Source of the DNA: Plantago major
Taxonomy: Eukaryota; Streptophyta; Magnoliopsida; Lamiales; Plantaginaceae
Length of the DNA: 64,000 nucleotides
Assembly (NCBI GenBank): GCA_026545765.1
Contig: CM048843.1
Coordinates: forward strand, 1,798,001-1,862,000
Direction of reading: 5' to 3'
The position numbers and the translations under genes are program-made. Below the pieces are notes generated by a model that was given only the letters and a program-made list of their open reading frames with translations, searched no databases and was not told the origin of the DNA. Positions 12,593 through 24,122 of this stretch are shown piece after piece; within the stretch, counting starts at the first letter, position 1, and each line of letters starts with the position of its first letter.

Positions 12593-13624
12593 TGTTAGAA
12601 TTTTAGCACTAATGAGGCTAGTCCATGACTTTGTACCTCAACCAAAGGGGCCCCACACGTTTGAAATGATGTTTCATTAAACGTGTATAATCTACTATGG
12701 TAGTAGAAGACACTTGAGAAAGAATTACTAAAATTCATTGAAAGGTGAAAGAGTTATTGAAGCTCAAAGTGTGTTGGTTGATGCATTGAATATGGAATGC
12801 CAAGAGTTGGAATGGGAAAAGTCCCACATGGCTAAAATTGAGGAAGAAGAAACTACTTATTAGTCCAAGGCTTGGGTTAAGTGATTGGGCCCTTAGGGCA
12901 CCCATGCTTTTGGAAGGGGGGAGGAGCTAGATGCTCCTACACACGCATTCCACAGCTCCGCCAGAGCTGGCCCGGGCCCGGGCCTCGGGCCGTGGGCCGT
13001 GGGCTCGTGGGTTCGTGGGTTCGCGGGTCGCGGTCTAGAGTTGATTATTATCGTTTTGGGCCAGAAATATTTTGTGTTTGGTTAAGCCCAATAAGATAAT
13101 CGGTTAAGTCTGAAACCAGCCCATCGGTCGAGTCCGGTTGGTCTGAGCAAACGGTTGTGTCCGTTCGGTTTAATTTGAGCGAACTGGTCTGACCATTCGC
13201 CAAAGGATGTATCTGAAACGAAAATTCCAACAGATGTGTCTGTTCGAATTTTTGTTTCTGCAGGGACCTTTCTGCGAAAGGATACATCTATTCAGACTGC
13301 AACTCTTCAATATTATAAATAGCCCCCCCTAGAATCGATTTCAACACACAGAAATCCATTCTTCTTCCTTCTCTTAAACTACTCTCTCTAAAGCCAGAAA
13401 AACCTTTATTGTTTCGTTCGCAGAGTCAAGTTCGAGTGCTAGAACTTTGATTCACTTCTTCATTGTTCTATCTTGGGAGACTATTTGTCAAGTAAACCGT
13501 TAGCACCAGAGCGGGGCAAATACAGTCTTAAGGAATAAGGCCCAGCCTTTGCTCAGCAGTCTAATCCTATTCCTTACCCACTCCGTTCTATCCTCATACA
13601 CTACCGCAAAACAAATTCACAACA
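12593..13624 (+). repeat. 3' LTR of the Copia element
   Basis: Second copy of the LTR, 32 bp longer than the first because of small indels concentrated in the GC-rich patch and near 13180-13280. It ends at CACAACA, directly followed by the target duplication TATTG. Confidence 0.95.
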
Positions 13625-13748
13625 TATTGCTTGCATGAACAATCAACTGTTACATCTTCACCTTAATTCCTTAAAATTGTGTACTGCATGTGTCTTTTTT
13701 GTTGTATCGTCTGGGTGTATATTAAGAACCAAGTCGTTCCTATTGGAG

Positions 13749-14106
13749 AAAAATTATAAATAGGGGGAGCATAGAATATGTTTAAAACAATAATTTTAAG
13801 GTGTAAAAGTATCATAAACTGGCTTATAACAATCACATAGAACATTATTTCTTAAACCTGTAAGTAATCTTCTTAACACTTAAAGAAAAAAGCTTAAAAC
13901 AATAATGAACTGTAAATTATTCTTACCTGTAAATAGGGGAGCATAGAATATGTTTAAAACAGTAATTTTAAGGCGTAAAAGTATCATAAACTGGCTTATA
14001 ACAATCACATAGAACATTATTTCTTAAACCTGTAAGTAATCTTCTTAATACTTAAAGAAAAAATCTTAAAACAATAATGAACTGTAAATTATTCTTACCT
14101 TCTTGT
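13749..14106. repeat. Tandem duplication, unit about 180 bp
   Basis: Two nearly identical copies (about 13749-13927 and 13928-14106) share AGGGG(G)AGCATAGAATATG at the start and AATTATTCTTACCT at the end. The second copy supplies the splice donor of FAR1-like exon 5. The duplication therefore also duplicated the start of the adjoining intron. Confidence 0.9.
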
Positions 14107-14679
14107 GTAGGACTGAGTGCTCCAAGTTGTAGCAACAGAGGCATAAAACTCTGCTTTAAAATACTTGAAAACCTCAATTGTGTACACCTCAGCTGCATGG
14201 GCAAGCAAACTACACTCAAATCCAAGCGAAGGTGCCGAATTGTTAGCATCATAGCCTTTCTTTTGTTCAACACTCCTCCACCTCTTTACGGTATCTGTAA
14301 AGATGTCATAAAACTTCGTTAGAGATGTGGTTCTATTTGCCTTGAAGCAAATGGCATTGTTTGTGCTTTCACTTCTTTGCGACGATAAGAAACCAGCGGA
14401 GAAGAAGTCTTTGCTTAATGTCGTGCACCACTTGCTACGAATTGCATAAAGTCTCTCAAACCATTCAGAATCTGCAACTCCATATTTTAATAGCATTGTT
14501 GTCCAGCAAGCTTCAAATTCGTCTTCATCATCGCAGCCTTTTAGACAATAATCAAAATCCTTCTTTTGAATTCGAAATCAGTCTTAAGTCTTCCAAAATG
14601 TGTGATAGCATTCTGTTGAATATGCCACAAACACAGCCTGTGCCTAGTTCTTTCACCAAAAACTTGCAGCAAATGTTCA

Positions 14680-15020
14680 GTTTTAAAAACTACACCATAC
14701 CCTCGTAAAATAACCATTGTATGTATTAAAATCGTAACTTTTCAGGAACATATAACATAAGGCATAAAAAGTAATAATATCTAGTAAAACCACCACTATA
14801 CATATTAAAACCATGTGAAAGCAGAAATCATTTTTTAAAATCTGCAGCAAATGTTCTGTTTTAAAAACTACAGCATACCCTCGTAAAACAACCACTGTAT
14901 GTATTAAAATCGTAACTTAGCAGGAACATATAACATAAGGCATAAACAGTAACAATATCTAGTAAAACCACCACTATCCATATTAAAACCATGTGAAAGT
15001 AGAATTCATTTTTTTTAATA
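14680..15020. repeat. Tandem duplication, unit about 175 bp
   Basis: Two copies, from about 14680 and 14857, lie in the intron between FAR1-like exons 4 and 5. Both contain CATACCCTCGTAAAA and CATATAACATAAGGCATAAA. Confidence 0.85.
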
Positions 15021-16212
15021 CCTGATTTATAGCATTAGCCATTGCTTTGTCTTGATCAATGAATATAGTAATTGGCTCCTTGCCATCCATGGACTCTACG
15101 AATTCTTTGAGCAGCCATTCAAATGTTTCTGTGTTTTCCTTCGATAGGAAAGCACAACCAAACATAATTGTGTTCCAGTGGTTGTTCACACCAACTATGG
15201 GAGCACAAATAAGATTGTATCTGTTTGTGTTGTAAGTAGTGTCAAATATTACAACATCCCCAAAGTGTTTGTAGTCTTCTTTCATCATACCATCCCTCCA
15301 GAATATGCATTGTAATCTAGCATCTTCACCATACTTGTAGCGGTGATAAAATTCTGGGTCTTCATCCTTTTATTTCTGTATACAAAAAGAAATCAAACAT
15401 AAATCTTTCAATTGTTACTTGTTCAGACATGCATAAAACCATAACAGTGCACATTAAAACACAAACATACAACCTTAAAAATGTAACATAAAGGCATAAA
15501 ACAGTAATTACTACTTTTTCACCTGCATTTTGTTCACCAGTGTTTGTGCATCACCTTGCTCGATACTTTGTACTCTGATTCTGCCAACACAGTTGATGTG
15601 GTCTTTTTCTATATGGCCGACGAATTCCTCTCCTCCAGCTTGAGCTACCATCAAATTATATGCATCGGTTGGTTTAATATGGCACTCTTCAAATTGCCTA
15701 ATTATTTGTACCTTCTCTGCAGACATTGAACGCTCGCTCCGTTTCAAATGATTCAGTTGCAGTGGTGTCATTTCATGGTTGTGCTCAATGTGATGATTTT
15801 CTATTCTATATAAATCATTCTTTCTGTCATATTTCACCCTTGCGTGTGCCTTGCACCCCATCCTTGTAACTGTTATCCTACCCCTTTTTCTCTTGTTTGT
15901 TGGCTGCTAATTTTGCACAATAGGGGAAGGAACAACAATCTGGTTCAATGCAACTGGAGACGGATTTTCTATTTCTGGGTTGTTTGCCCTTGTAAAACCT
16001 TGACATGAGCACATGAAATATATCTCATTAACCTTGTCGATAGACTTTATGTATCGTTTTGAACTCTTCTTGACAAAGAATCCAAGTTCATTTGAGTGCA
16101 CTTTATACACCTCTAGCAACTCTTCCCATGTTACTGCTGTGACACCCTTTAGAGATCTAGGATCATCAGCTCCTGCTAAAAACATTAACAAATGAAATTA
16201 AAACCGTTCCAC

Positions 16213-16819
16213 ATCACATTAAAACCATAACATACTCAATTAAAACAGTAATAGTGGTGTTTAAAACTGCATCAGTCTTAAATAAAAGTAGCAATTTCTT
16301 AGCACATCTTAAAATCATAACATAACAAATTAAATCAATAACAGATACCATTAAAACTATTATTACACATATTAAATCAATAACAGATACCTCTTAATTA
16401 GGGTTTAGGACGGTCCAAGGCGGAGTCTTGGACCGTCCTAAACCCTAATTAAGACCGTAGCTCCCGGAGGGTGTTTTCATGTTCAGTTGATTTAGGGGTT
16501 CACCATTTCCCTTAGGGTTTTAGATTTTACGTTGAAATTCTGAGTTTCGGGTTTAGGGTTCTAAGTGATAATGTTGTGTTTTTAAGTGATGATGTTGTGT
16601 TTTTTAAGTGATGCTGTTACACATTTAAAAGTAACACTGTTGTTTGAAACTATAACAGGAAGCTTTTAAACCATAACATACTCAATTAAAACAGTAATAG
16701 TGGTGTTTAAAACTGCATCAGTCTTAAATAAAAGTAGCAATTTCTTAGCACATCTTAAAATCATAACATAACATATTAAATCAATAACAGATACCATTAA
16801 AACTATTATTACACATTTA
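16213..16819. repeat. Near-perfect 150-bp direct repeat flanking a hairpin
   Basis: About 16213-16365 and 16669-16819 are almost identical (both with GTGGTGTTTAAAACTGCATC). They lie about 456 bp apart in the same intron of the FAR1-like pseudogene. The unique segment between them contains the 27-bp perfect hairpin and several telomere-like motifs. Confidence 0.85.
16393..16453. repeat. Perfect inverted repeat (27-bp arms, 7-nt loop)
   Basis: Arms 16393-16419 and 16427-16453 are exact reverse complements with loop 16420-16426. Each arm holds a telo-box (AAACCCTAA or its complement). Further TTTAGGG-like motifs follow at about 16510-16565. It lies within the intron between FAR1-like exons 2 and 3, in a stretch of different composition from its surroundings. 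Confidence 0.95.
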
Positions 16820-16954
16820 GAAGTAACATTGTTGTTTGAAACTATAACAGGAGGCTTAAAACAGTAATTTGCACTGTTAAATCCACCACATATAATCTTG
16901 AAACCATGATTATGAACATTAAGCAGCAGAAACCACGTCAGAAGCTAATATCAG

Positions 16955-16956
<2 letters not shown>

Positions 16957-17030
<74 letters not shown>
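16957..17030. repeat. (AT)n microsatellite
   Basis: About 74 bp of uninterrupted AT dinucleotide in the first introns of the FAR1-like pseudogene. Confidence 0.95.
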
Positions 17031-17038
<8 letters not shown>

Positions 17039-18003
17039 ATTAACAACATATTAATTTAAAACAAGAGTATTTGCTCTTAAAACATTAACAAGAGTACAAC
17101 AGAATTTTTTTTTTAGCCACAAGATTACAAACTACAGTATATGGTTTTAAAACAAGAATAACCTGTTAAACAAATAACGTAGCATGTTAAAACTACAGTA
17201 TATGGTTTTAAAATATTAAAATCCAGAAACAATGTCACAAGTTAAAAACATCAACGTTCATTTTTATATCTGTAATGGATCATTTTAAAAGTATACAGCA
17301 CGATATTAAAACATCAATAAGCAGGCATAATGTCAGAAGCTTAAAACAGTAACATAGATGTTTATATATGTAACAGATTGTCTAAAAACTATGATAATTA
17401 TTGCTATTTGAAATATCAAGCTGAATCGACATCATAAGCTAAAAACAGTGATATAGATGATTAAATCTACAACAAAGCTTATTAAAACTAGTATAATGCT
17501 TCGTAAAAATATTAAAATTTCATTTTAAAGCAACAACAAACAGGAATATGCATATAGAAGCTTAAAACCACAATAATATGTTCACAGGAACGTACGGAAT
17601 TGATTCTCTGGTTCTATTTCTGGTATTATTTCCAGATCGGAAGAGTTTTCTTCTTCCTCGTTCTGGTTTTGTTGATTTAAACACTATATCAGCTGTATCT
17701 GCATCTAGAAGCAACATATGAGTCAAAATTCCACACGGAATCCATTGAAACACGCACAAACACACGGTAGAAGCTATTTTCGAAAATAATAACAAAAGAA
17801 ACACGCACAAACACACAGTAAAATGGTTTTTCCTTACCTGATTCGCCTCCATAGCAGCTAGGATGATGAAATCCGGTGGAAACTAGGTTGATCGGCGTTA
17901 TTCCGGCGAGAGGAAGTGGTCAGTAGAGAGAAAACGGCAGAAACACGCAGTCACACCTTTTGTGTGTGTTTTTCTATTTCCAGGTTTTTGCGCGTTTTGT
18001 TGG

Positions 18004-18013
18004 CTATATATAG
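18004..18013 (-). promoter_or_regulatory. Probable TATA box of the FAR1-like gene
   Basis: CTATATATAG on the minus strand lies about 150 bp upstream of the exon-1 ATG at 17852. The intervening sequence looks like a leader. The distance and motif suit a core promoter. No transcript evidence is available here. Confidence 0.5.
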
Positions 18014-18059
18014 GGAGCCGGTCCGGTTCATTTTAGGAGACAGGTTGAATCGAAAACCG

Positions 18060-19136
18060 TTGTCTGGTTTCTAAGTTGGTTTTTGATTTCTGACCCTGAT
18101 TTTCCTAGCCTATAGTATACTAACTTAAGAAAATATAAACAAAACCAAAACCAAATCTTGCGAGGAATTATACCAAAACATTTCTCAAATAATTCCATGT
18201 GAACGCGCTTTTTTCTTAATCGATCCAAATCTAGTCGCCTCCTTTTGTCCCACTCACTAAAAATACAATCAACTTGTAATAAAATACTAATCCAATGATT
18301 ACAACAGTGGCACACAATTAGCAAAACCCACTAATCCTCAGGCCTATTTCAGTAATTTCACACCCGTCACCGAAACGTTTAAATGAGACAACGACTTTAG
18401 GCAGCTATAATTATTAACCAGTGTGCTTTTATTGCTCCATTTTTCCCAAAAAGGCCCACTGTCACTCTTAAAATGATTAATCATCAAAATCAACTTAACA
18501 GATTTCATTTTTTATTCTTGATTTCAAGAATTATACCCTTCAGGGTGGCGCTAAAACAGGGATAGAAGAACCTTTCGTCTGCAAGAAGAGGAAAAATTGA
18601 TTCTCGAGGAAGGAAAATTTATTGGATTTTTTTTAGAGGAAAAGAAAAGGCACCCGGAAAATCTGGGTTAGTAGTAAAAGTTGCAAGATTTAGCTTTTAT
18701 ATGTACTTTCCAAGTATAAAGGTTTTGTCTTTTTTTGGGAATTTTGAGTATCACTCTTTTGTTTTTAGCTTTTGTGCTTTTCTCTGTGGTGTTTGGATAG
18801 ATCCGTGTAAAGGGTTTGGGTTGTGGTGCAATGTGTGTGAACATTTTTTAGCATCTCTGAGAAATAGGGTTTCTTGCAGCATTGTGTTAAGGGGAGAGAA
18901 TTGATGGGTTTTTGTCCTCTTTCTTGAATTGTTGTTTGCGTTTGTTTGTTTCCTTTTTCTTCTCTTGTCGTTTTTGTTGGTGTCTTGTTGAAGGATTGTT
19001 GATTTATTTGGTGATGATTGGGCTCTGCTTGGGTACTTGAGGTGAATTTGTCTCTGGGGAATCTGGTTTTGTGTGAAAGGTTGAATCTTTTTGAGGGGAA
19101 AGTGAATTAGGAGTAAGAAGGTTCTTGCAGGAAAAG
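18060..19136 (+). other. Upstream and 5' leader region of the kinase gene
   Basis: No protein feature. From about 18540 the strand becomes purine- then T-rich, as in plant leaders, and runs without a recognisable coding exon to the kinase ATG. It may include a 5' UTR intron, but I could not fix its borders. The boundary between the Mutator-like block and unique DNA probably lies near 18.05-18.3 kb. Confidence 0.4.
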
Positions 19137-21826
19137 ATGGGTTGCTTTTCTTGCATGAGACCACGACGAAAGGTTGAGAGGGATTATCATGAGCATTTGG
19201 CCCCGAGAGCTGATGATTCCTTGGGTAGGTTTTTGTTTTCCTTTTGTGATTTCTAGCTTTGATTCTGTAGATGGAATGTTTTGGTACAATGTGTTTGATT
19301 TGGAGTATGGTTTGATTTGCAGTTGGTGTTAAGAGGAAGGCGAATTGCGATGATTCTGGTAAAATTGATGAACACAGCTATCCATTTTTCCGATTGTTTT
19401 ACTTATTGTTGTGTACTGTAGAGTGTTGAGCTTATTCCTTCTGTCTTGCTGTTTTGCCATGTAGAGAAAGGGAAGTATGTGAGAGGAAAGGCCAATCAAA
19501 GCAAGGACCAGAATGGGGGCAGCGTGGCAAAAAGCTTCACGTTCAAGGAACTTGCATTGGCAACACAAAATTTCAGGGAGGCTAATTTGATTGGTGAAGG
19601 TGGTTTTGGAAGTGTTTACAAAGGTCGCCTTGAATCTGGCTTGGTAATCTCTCTGTTCTTTTCTCATTATCCTTGCTTGCTTGAGCTTACATATAGTTAT
19701 AGAAGCGTGTAATGTGTACTGTCTCTGATTTTATTTAGCATACTCAAGTCAAAGCTAAACAAACACCACAATAAAACAGAAGTCTGTAGGTTAGTTGAAT
19801 AAGGTTTCAACGTTCATGTATACTCCCGGAGTCACCTTTGGCAAAAAATTTGAACACAACCACGGCCCAGTCGTGAGAATTTGTTGAAAGTGAATCTCTT
19901 GTTTAAATTGCAAGGGTGTGGTTTATGTTTCAACTGGTGTTTATCAGTTGGCTTTCGTGATCAGGTTGTTGCTGTCAAGCAACTCAACCTTGAAGGTCTT
20001 CAAGGGAATCAAGAATTCATTGTGGAGGTTCTTATGTTAAGTCTGCTGCATCATCCCAACCTTGTAAACTTGACTGGGTACTGTACTGATGGTGATCAGA
20101 GGCTCTTGGTATATGAGTACATGCCGATGGGTAGCCTTGAAAATCATCTATTTGGTAATAACTCTGTTTTACTTGAATACTTTATTAAGTGTTAATTCTT
20201 ATAATACAATCTGTTTTTTTACAAGACTTAATGGATAATCTTTCTGATTTATGCACCACTATAATCTATGTTTACTTCTACTTCTAGATTTAGAGCCAGA
20301 TCAGAAGCCACTGAGTTGGAGCACTAGAATGAAGATTGCTGTTGGCACTGCTCGTGGCCTTGAATATCTTCATTGTAAGGCAAACCCACCTGTAATTTAT
20401 CGGGATCTGAAATCTTCCAACATATTATTGGACAATGACTTCAACGTGAAGCTGTCTGATTTTGGACTTGCCAAATTGGGACCTGTTGGTGACAACACTC
20501 ATGTTTCAACGCGTGTTATGGGAACTTATGGGTACTGTGCTCCAGAATATGCTATGAGTGGAAAATTGACTCTGAAATCTGACATATATAGCTTTGGTAT
20601 GGTCCTGTTGGAACTGATCACGGGTCGCAAGGCTATTGACAGCAATCGGAAGACTGGTGATCAGAATCTGATCGTTTGGGTGAGTTTGTTTCTTACAACT
20701 TCTAGATTAAAGAAAAATAATGTGTCATGGCGTCATGCCCATTTATTTGATCACTGCTTATAGTTGCTCTTCTAACTTTATGTGAAGATTGCTTGCTCGA
20801 TGAAGCGGAGGAATATCATGCTTTTAGCAGTTCACTTGCCCTTGTTGTGTTTTTAACAATTTAAAATGTTTGGGGTTCATGGTGTTAGTTCAGCAACTTA
20901 GGCAGCTTTCGTTATATGAAGGCGTTTTCTGGATTCCGCTTATTTACTCCATAGAAGTAGGAGCAAAAGCCATAGCCTATTGGAAATAGCATGTGCCATG
21001 TGATTACAAAGCTTTTAGTGGTGTCATGGACAGTTTAGGAAGGAAATTAAGAAACTTTCAGAGTCCTATTGCAGGGCCCAAAAAATCCATGAAAAGTAAG
21101 GTAGTCCTAATTAAAAAAAAAAAGGATTTTATTCCTAAATTTTAAAAGCCTTTTCGGGCCCTTTTCACATCCTATCTCTGTGACTTCGTATTCAGTTCTC
21201 TATTTCTTTAAGCCGTGTAAGGAACCTCTTGCAAGCATGCTCTTAAGCAGGTGATCCAAAAACTATTTTCTTTGAAAGATCTTGATGTGCATATGAGGAA
21301 GTATTTGTGCATACTTTTGTAGTAACTTGAGTAGCTTTGCACCTCAGGAGAATAACCTTTGGCTACCTGTTATGTGCTAATAACAAGAATATATAGTATC
21401 TACATTTGCCCTTCTAAGTCCTGTTCTCGCGCCAATGATTCGTAACATAGATATATATTCCGATGTTTCTCTATCCGATATATTCTGCAATCTTGCTCTA
21501 TGTGCCTAATACTTTCAATTTTGTTGCAGTCTCATCCTTTTCTTAAAGACCGGCGGAAGTTTGTCCAACTGGTGGACCCTCTATTGGAAGGATGCTTCTC
21601 AGTCCGTAGTCTGCAGCATGCAGTTGCAATCACGTCTATGTGTCTTCAAGAACAAGCAAGTTTCCGCCCCCTCATAAGTGATATTGTTCTGGCACTTGAG
21701 TACTTGGCTTCTCAAGCTGAGGATTCTTCAAGAAGCAGATCTCACAGCAGGACACCATCTTCACCATCGCAGCTGGATGCTAAATTTGAAAATAAGAGAC
21801 AAGCTATCGGAAATGCATATGGTTGA
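19137..21826 (+). CDS. Receptor-like cytoplasmic kinase, subfamily VII (PBS1-like)
   Basis: Six exons with consistent phases: 19137-19224, 19323-19358, 19465-19643, 19965-20154, 20288-20679 and 21530-21826. They total 1182 nt, 393 amino acids, typical of the family. The N-terminus M-G-C-F-S-C offers Gly2 for myristoylation and Cys3/Cys6 for palmitoylation, so plasma-membrane anchoring is expected. Kinase landmarks: glycine loop GEGGFG at about 85-90, VAVK lysine at about 106, catalytic Y-R-D-L-K with Asp at about 204, DFG at about 222, and a Thr/Ser-rich activation segment ending in APEYA at about 250. The tail is Ser/Arg-rich. RLCK-VII proteins relay signals from surface receptors in immunity and growth; the specific receptor cannot be read from sequence. 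No damage is seen. Confidence 0.93.
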
Positions 21827-23604
21827 CCTTTTCACCTCCATTCTATAGAAATTGTTAGGAATGTTAACTGTCTGTTCTCACATACTGGAACCATATGAAA
21901 TTTGATGCTTACATCTTACTTTCGAATCAACATCTGAGAAAGTCTAGAAGTGGTGCTTAAACTTAACATGTTTCTTCTTGCTAGTTCAGATACAGAAGTT
22001 TTCATCTTTTGTTTCTAAGATACTGTAAATGGTTGTTATACTATACTCATTGCTAATCCTAGTACTTTACGGTGTTGAATTCACTTTCTATTGTATTCGC
22101 TATGATGCATCTCTTGCCTGCCAGTGAAATGGTGGATGGATTATGCCCGAAATCGTGCTGTTGTGGCCATATCATTTAGCAAGGGCAAATCCGGACACTG
22201 TCTCTCGGTCCGATATCATGACGTGGAGTTGCCCCCCTGCTGAGGTGCCTCATACTTGATGCATTCTTCCTTTTGGGAATTTTTATCGCCTTGGGACATG
22301 TTGCCTCGGCTCGGTCTCCTCTTGGGTTTAATTCTTGGAAAAGTCCCGTTTTACTAAATACGAGGAAATGCCATAGTATCTCTTATCCAATCTAAGTGTT
22401 TAACATAATTACGTTACATCATGTCGTCTTTCCTATTTGTGTAGTAAAAAATCTTTTACGAGACTGGCTTCTTATTATGTCTATACCCGAGTGTTTTGAA
22501 AATGCATAGTTGTTTGGAGGAATTGCAAGTTTGACATTGGATGATGCCGAATTTGCACTAGGAGCAAAATGAATTACGAGGGAACTCTTGACATACCTGG
22601 AGGAGGTTTAGATTCCAGATAAAATTCACAAAATAAGTTCGTAAATCAAAAACATACTTCGATCCGTTTTTGGAATGCGACTTAAAACAGTAGATAATCA
22701 AAAGGTAGCCTAATCAAAATTGCGTAATTTCTTGAGTAATTCGTAAAGCATTGGGGAGGCAAAACTATTCAAATTGTTGTCTTAATATTTTTGTTATGAA
22801 ACTGTACAACCATAATAATTCGGTAAAAAGTCCGACAGTTCACGTCTCACGATCATATAAGTAAATGTACATACTAATGTTATATATTTATATGCTTCCA
22901 TATACTTTTAATATTATATGTTATACTTTTAATTTAATTTAGCAGCTCGCGATTTAATCTCGTAATAAAGCTACATAAAGTTCGAACTCGAGTTCGTATT
23001 TTTAATTTGTATACACGAGTTTGAGCTCGATATGTACATGTATCTGACTAATTGGATTAAGAGATGTATCTGACTAATTGGATTAAGAGATTGGATTAAT
23101 TGGCTGAGCTGATCAATCTAAGGAGCTGTTTGGTTTGCTATGCCAACTTTTGGCGTGAATTTACCATGTAAAATTTCATGTTTGTTTTGCCTTAAAATTT
23201 CAGCATGTTTTGGCAACTGCCCGTGACAAAAATTAGGGCAAGACCTGTGATTGGTGGGCTGGGCTGAGGTGGCAACAACATTTGGACTCGACATATTGCC
23301 CATCATTTGTTCTTGGCATGAAGAATCCATCAAGAGGAGCACATGGCCACCTCATTTGTTGTGGCCCAACTGCAACATAGAGTACCACAAATACCCATTG
23401 GTTTAGGACATAAATAAATAGTAAGGCCCCAAAAAGGAAACCCTCTTGGTCCCAGTTGTTGTTTTTGCTGAAAATTAATTATATTAGAGAAGGGGGAAAA
23501 TTCAAAAATGATATCTTAAGTTGTGATACCTTCGTTTTAGGTCCCTTTAATTATTACATTTAGATTTAAGTACATTTCGTTTACCTTTTATCTAATTTAG
23601 GTAC
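21827..23604. other. Kinase 3' flank and intergenic DNA, partly duplicated elsewhere
   Basis: No gene seen. Segments 21865-21935 and 22008-22115, and the GAACTCGAGTTCG-bearing stretch near 22900-23060, recur near 44316-44376, 40828-40960 and 41060-41200 respectively. The rest is featureless. A sequence from about 23120 that begins GAGCTGTTTGGTTTGC resembles a decayed miniature element, but its far end was not found. Confidence 0.5.
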
Positions 23605-23614
23605 TCCGTTAGTA

Positions 23615-24122
23615 GGGGTGTTAGGGAATCAAGCCTCTCGCGAGCTGGTCGCAAAAAAGTCCGGTCAACGTTCAGATCGAGCTCGAGATCAGTCAACGCG
23701 AGCTTCCTCGTGAGCAAGCTCGTCTCATTGTCGAGCTTGAATTGATCACCCTGGCAAAATGATCGAAACTCGCGAGCTGCTCGTGAGCAATAATTAATTT
23801 AATATATATTTAAATTTATATATTTACATATGCATAAATAAAAAGTAAAAACCCTAATCCCTAACTTAAGTTATCTAAAAACAGAACTGTGTATAATTTT
23901 GGAACAAATGAGTTCATTTTTTAGCTCTAACGAGTCAAGCGCTCACGAGCAAAAGCAAGTCGAGCTTATCGAGCTGCTCGCGAGCAACTCGATATTTTAA
24001 CGAGCGATCACGAGCACGATTATGAAAAGCTCGACGGTCACGAGCAAACCTGAAATTCTGACCATCACTGATCCATTAAGCCAAAGTTCGGCTCGGCTCG
24101 GCTCGACTCGTTAACAGCCCTA
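23615..24122. mobile_element. Non-autonomous Mutator-type element, 508 bp, 10-bp target duplication
   Basis: Flanked by exact 10-bp repeats TCCGTTAGTA (23605-23614 and 24123-24132). The ends are inverted: GGGGTGTTAGGGAATCAAGCC at the left, and the right end reads (complement) GGGCTGTTAACGAGTCGAGCC. The interior is packed with CGAGCTCG/CTCGCGAGC palindromes and has no coding capacity. Target size and subterminal palindromes suggest the Mutator superfamily. The right end of the 28891-32334 element is similar. Confidence 0.8.

Larger units (their letters stand above)
6799..13624 (+). mobile_element. Ty1/Copia LTR retrotransposon with 5-bp target duplication
   Basis: Two long direct repeats (6799-7798 and 12593-13624) both begin TGTTAGAA and end CACAACA. 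The 5-bp target duplication TATTG is exact at 6794-6798 and 13625-13629. Between them lie gag, integrase, reverse transcriptase and RNase H in Copia order. A short polypurine stretch (GTGGGGA) directly precedes the 3' LTR. LTR copies are almost identical apart from indels in a GC-rich patch (about 7140-7215 versus 12940-13030) and near 7370-7450, so the insertion is fairly recent. The coding region is nonetheless heavily broken. The element lies inside the SWIM zinc-finger codons of the FAR1-like pseudogene. Confidence 0.95.
6086..17852 (-). pseudogene. FAR1/FRS-type (MULE) transposase-like gene, broken and split by a Copia insertion
   Basis: Read leftward. Exon 1 at 17852-17838 (M-E-A-N-Q, donor CAG|GTAAGG). 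Exon 2 near 17690-17604. Exon 3 near 16165-15523 holds the FAR1 WRKY-GCM1-like DNA-binding domain, with G-C-K-A at the domain end and the HNHE motif. Exon 4 at 15366-15022 (115 codons, in frame) holds the MULE transposase core with F-D-T-T-Y and I-D-Q-D-K, the first two acidic catalytic positions. Exon 5 near 14660-14099 continues it. The SWIM zinc finger (C-S-C ... C-F-H) and C-terminal tail follow, ending at a stop at 6086. Damage: an in-frame TAG in the FAR1 domain near 15910, a frameshift near 14570, an extra A in an A7 tract just after the SWIM finger near 6730, and the Copia element at 6799-13624. The family includes Mutator-like transposases and domesticated FHY3/FAR1 regulators. This copy looks like a transposase relic. 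Confidence 0.8.

Noticed and set aside
17562-17852. A 96-codon minus-strand open frame as a separate small protein
   Set aside because: It runs through the splice donor after M-E-A-N-Q. The downstream part is better read in another frame as exon 2 of the FAR1-like pseudogene.
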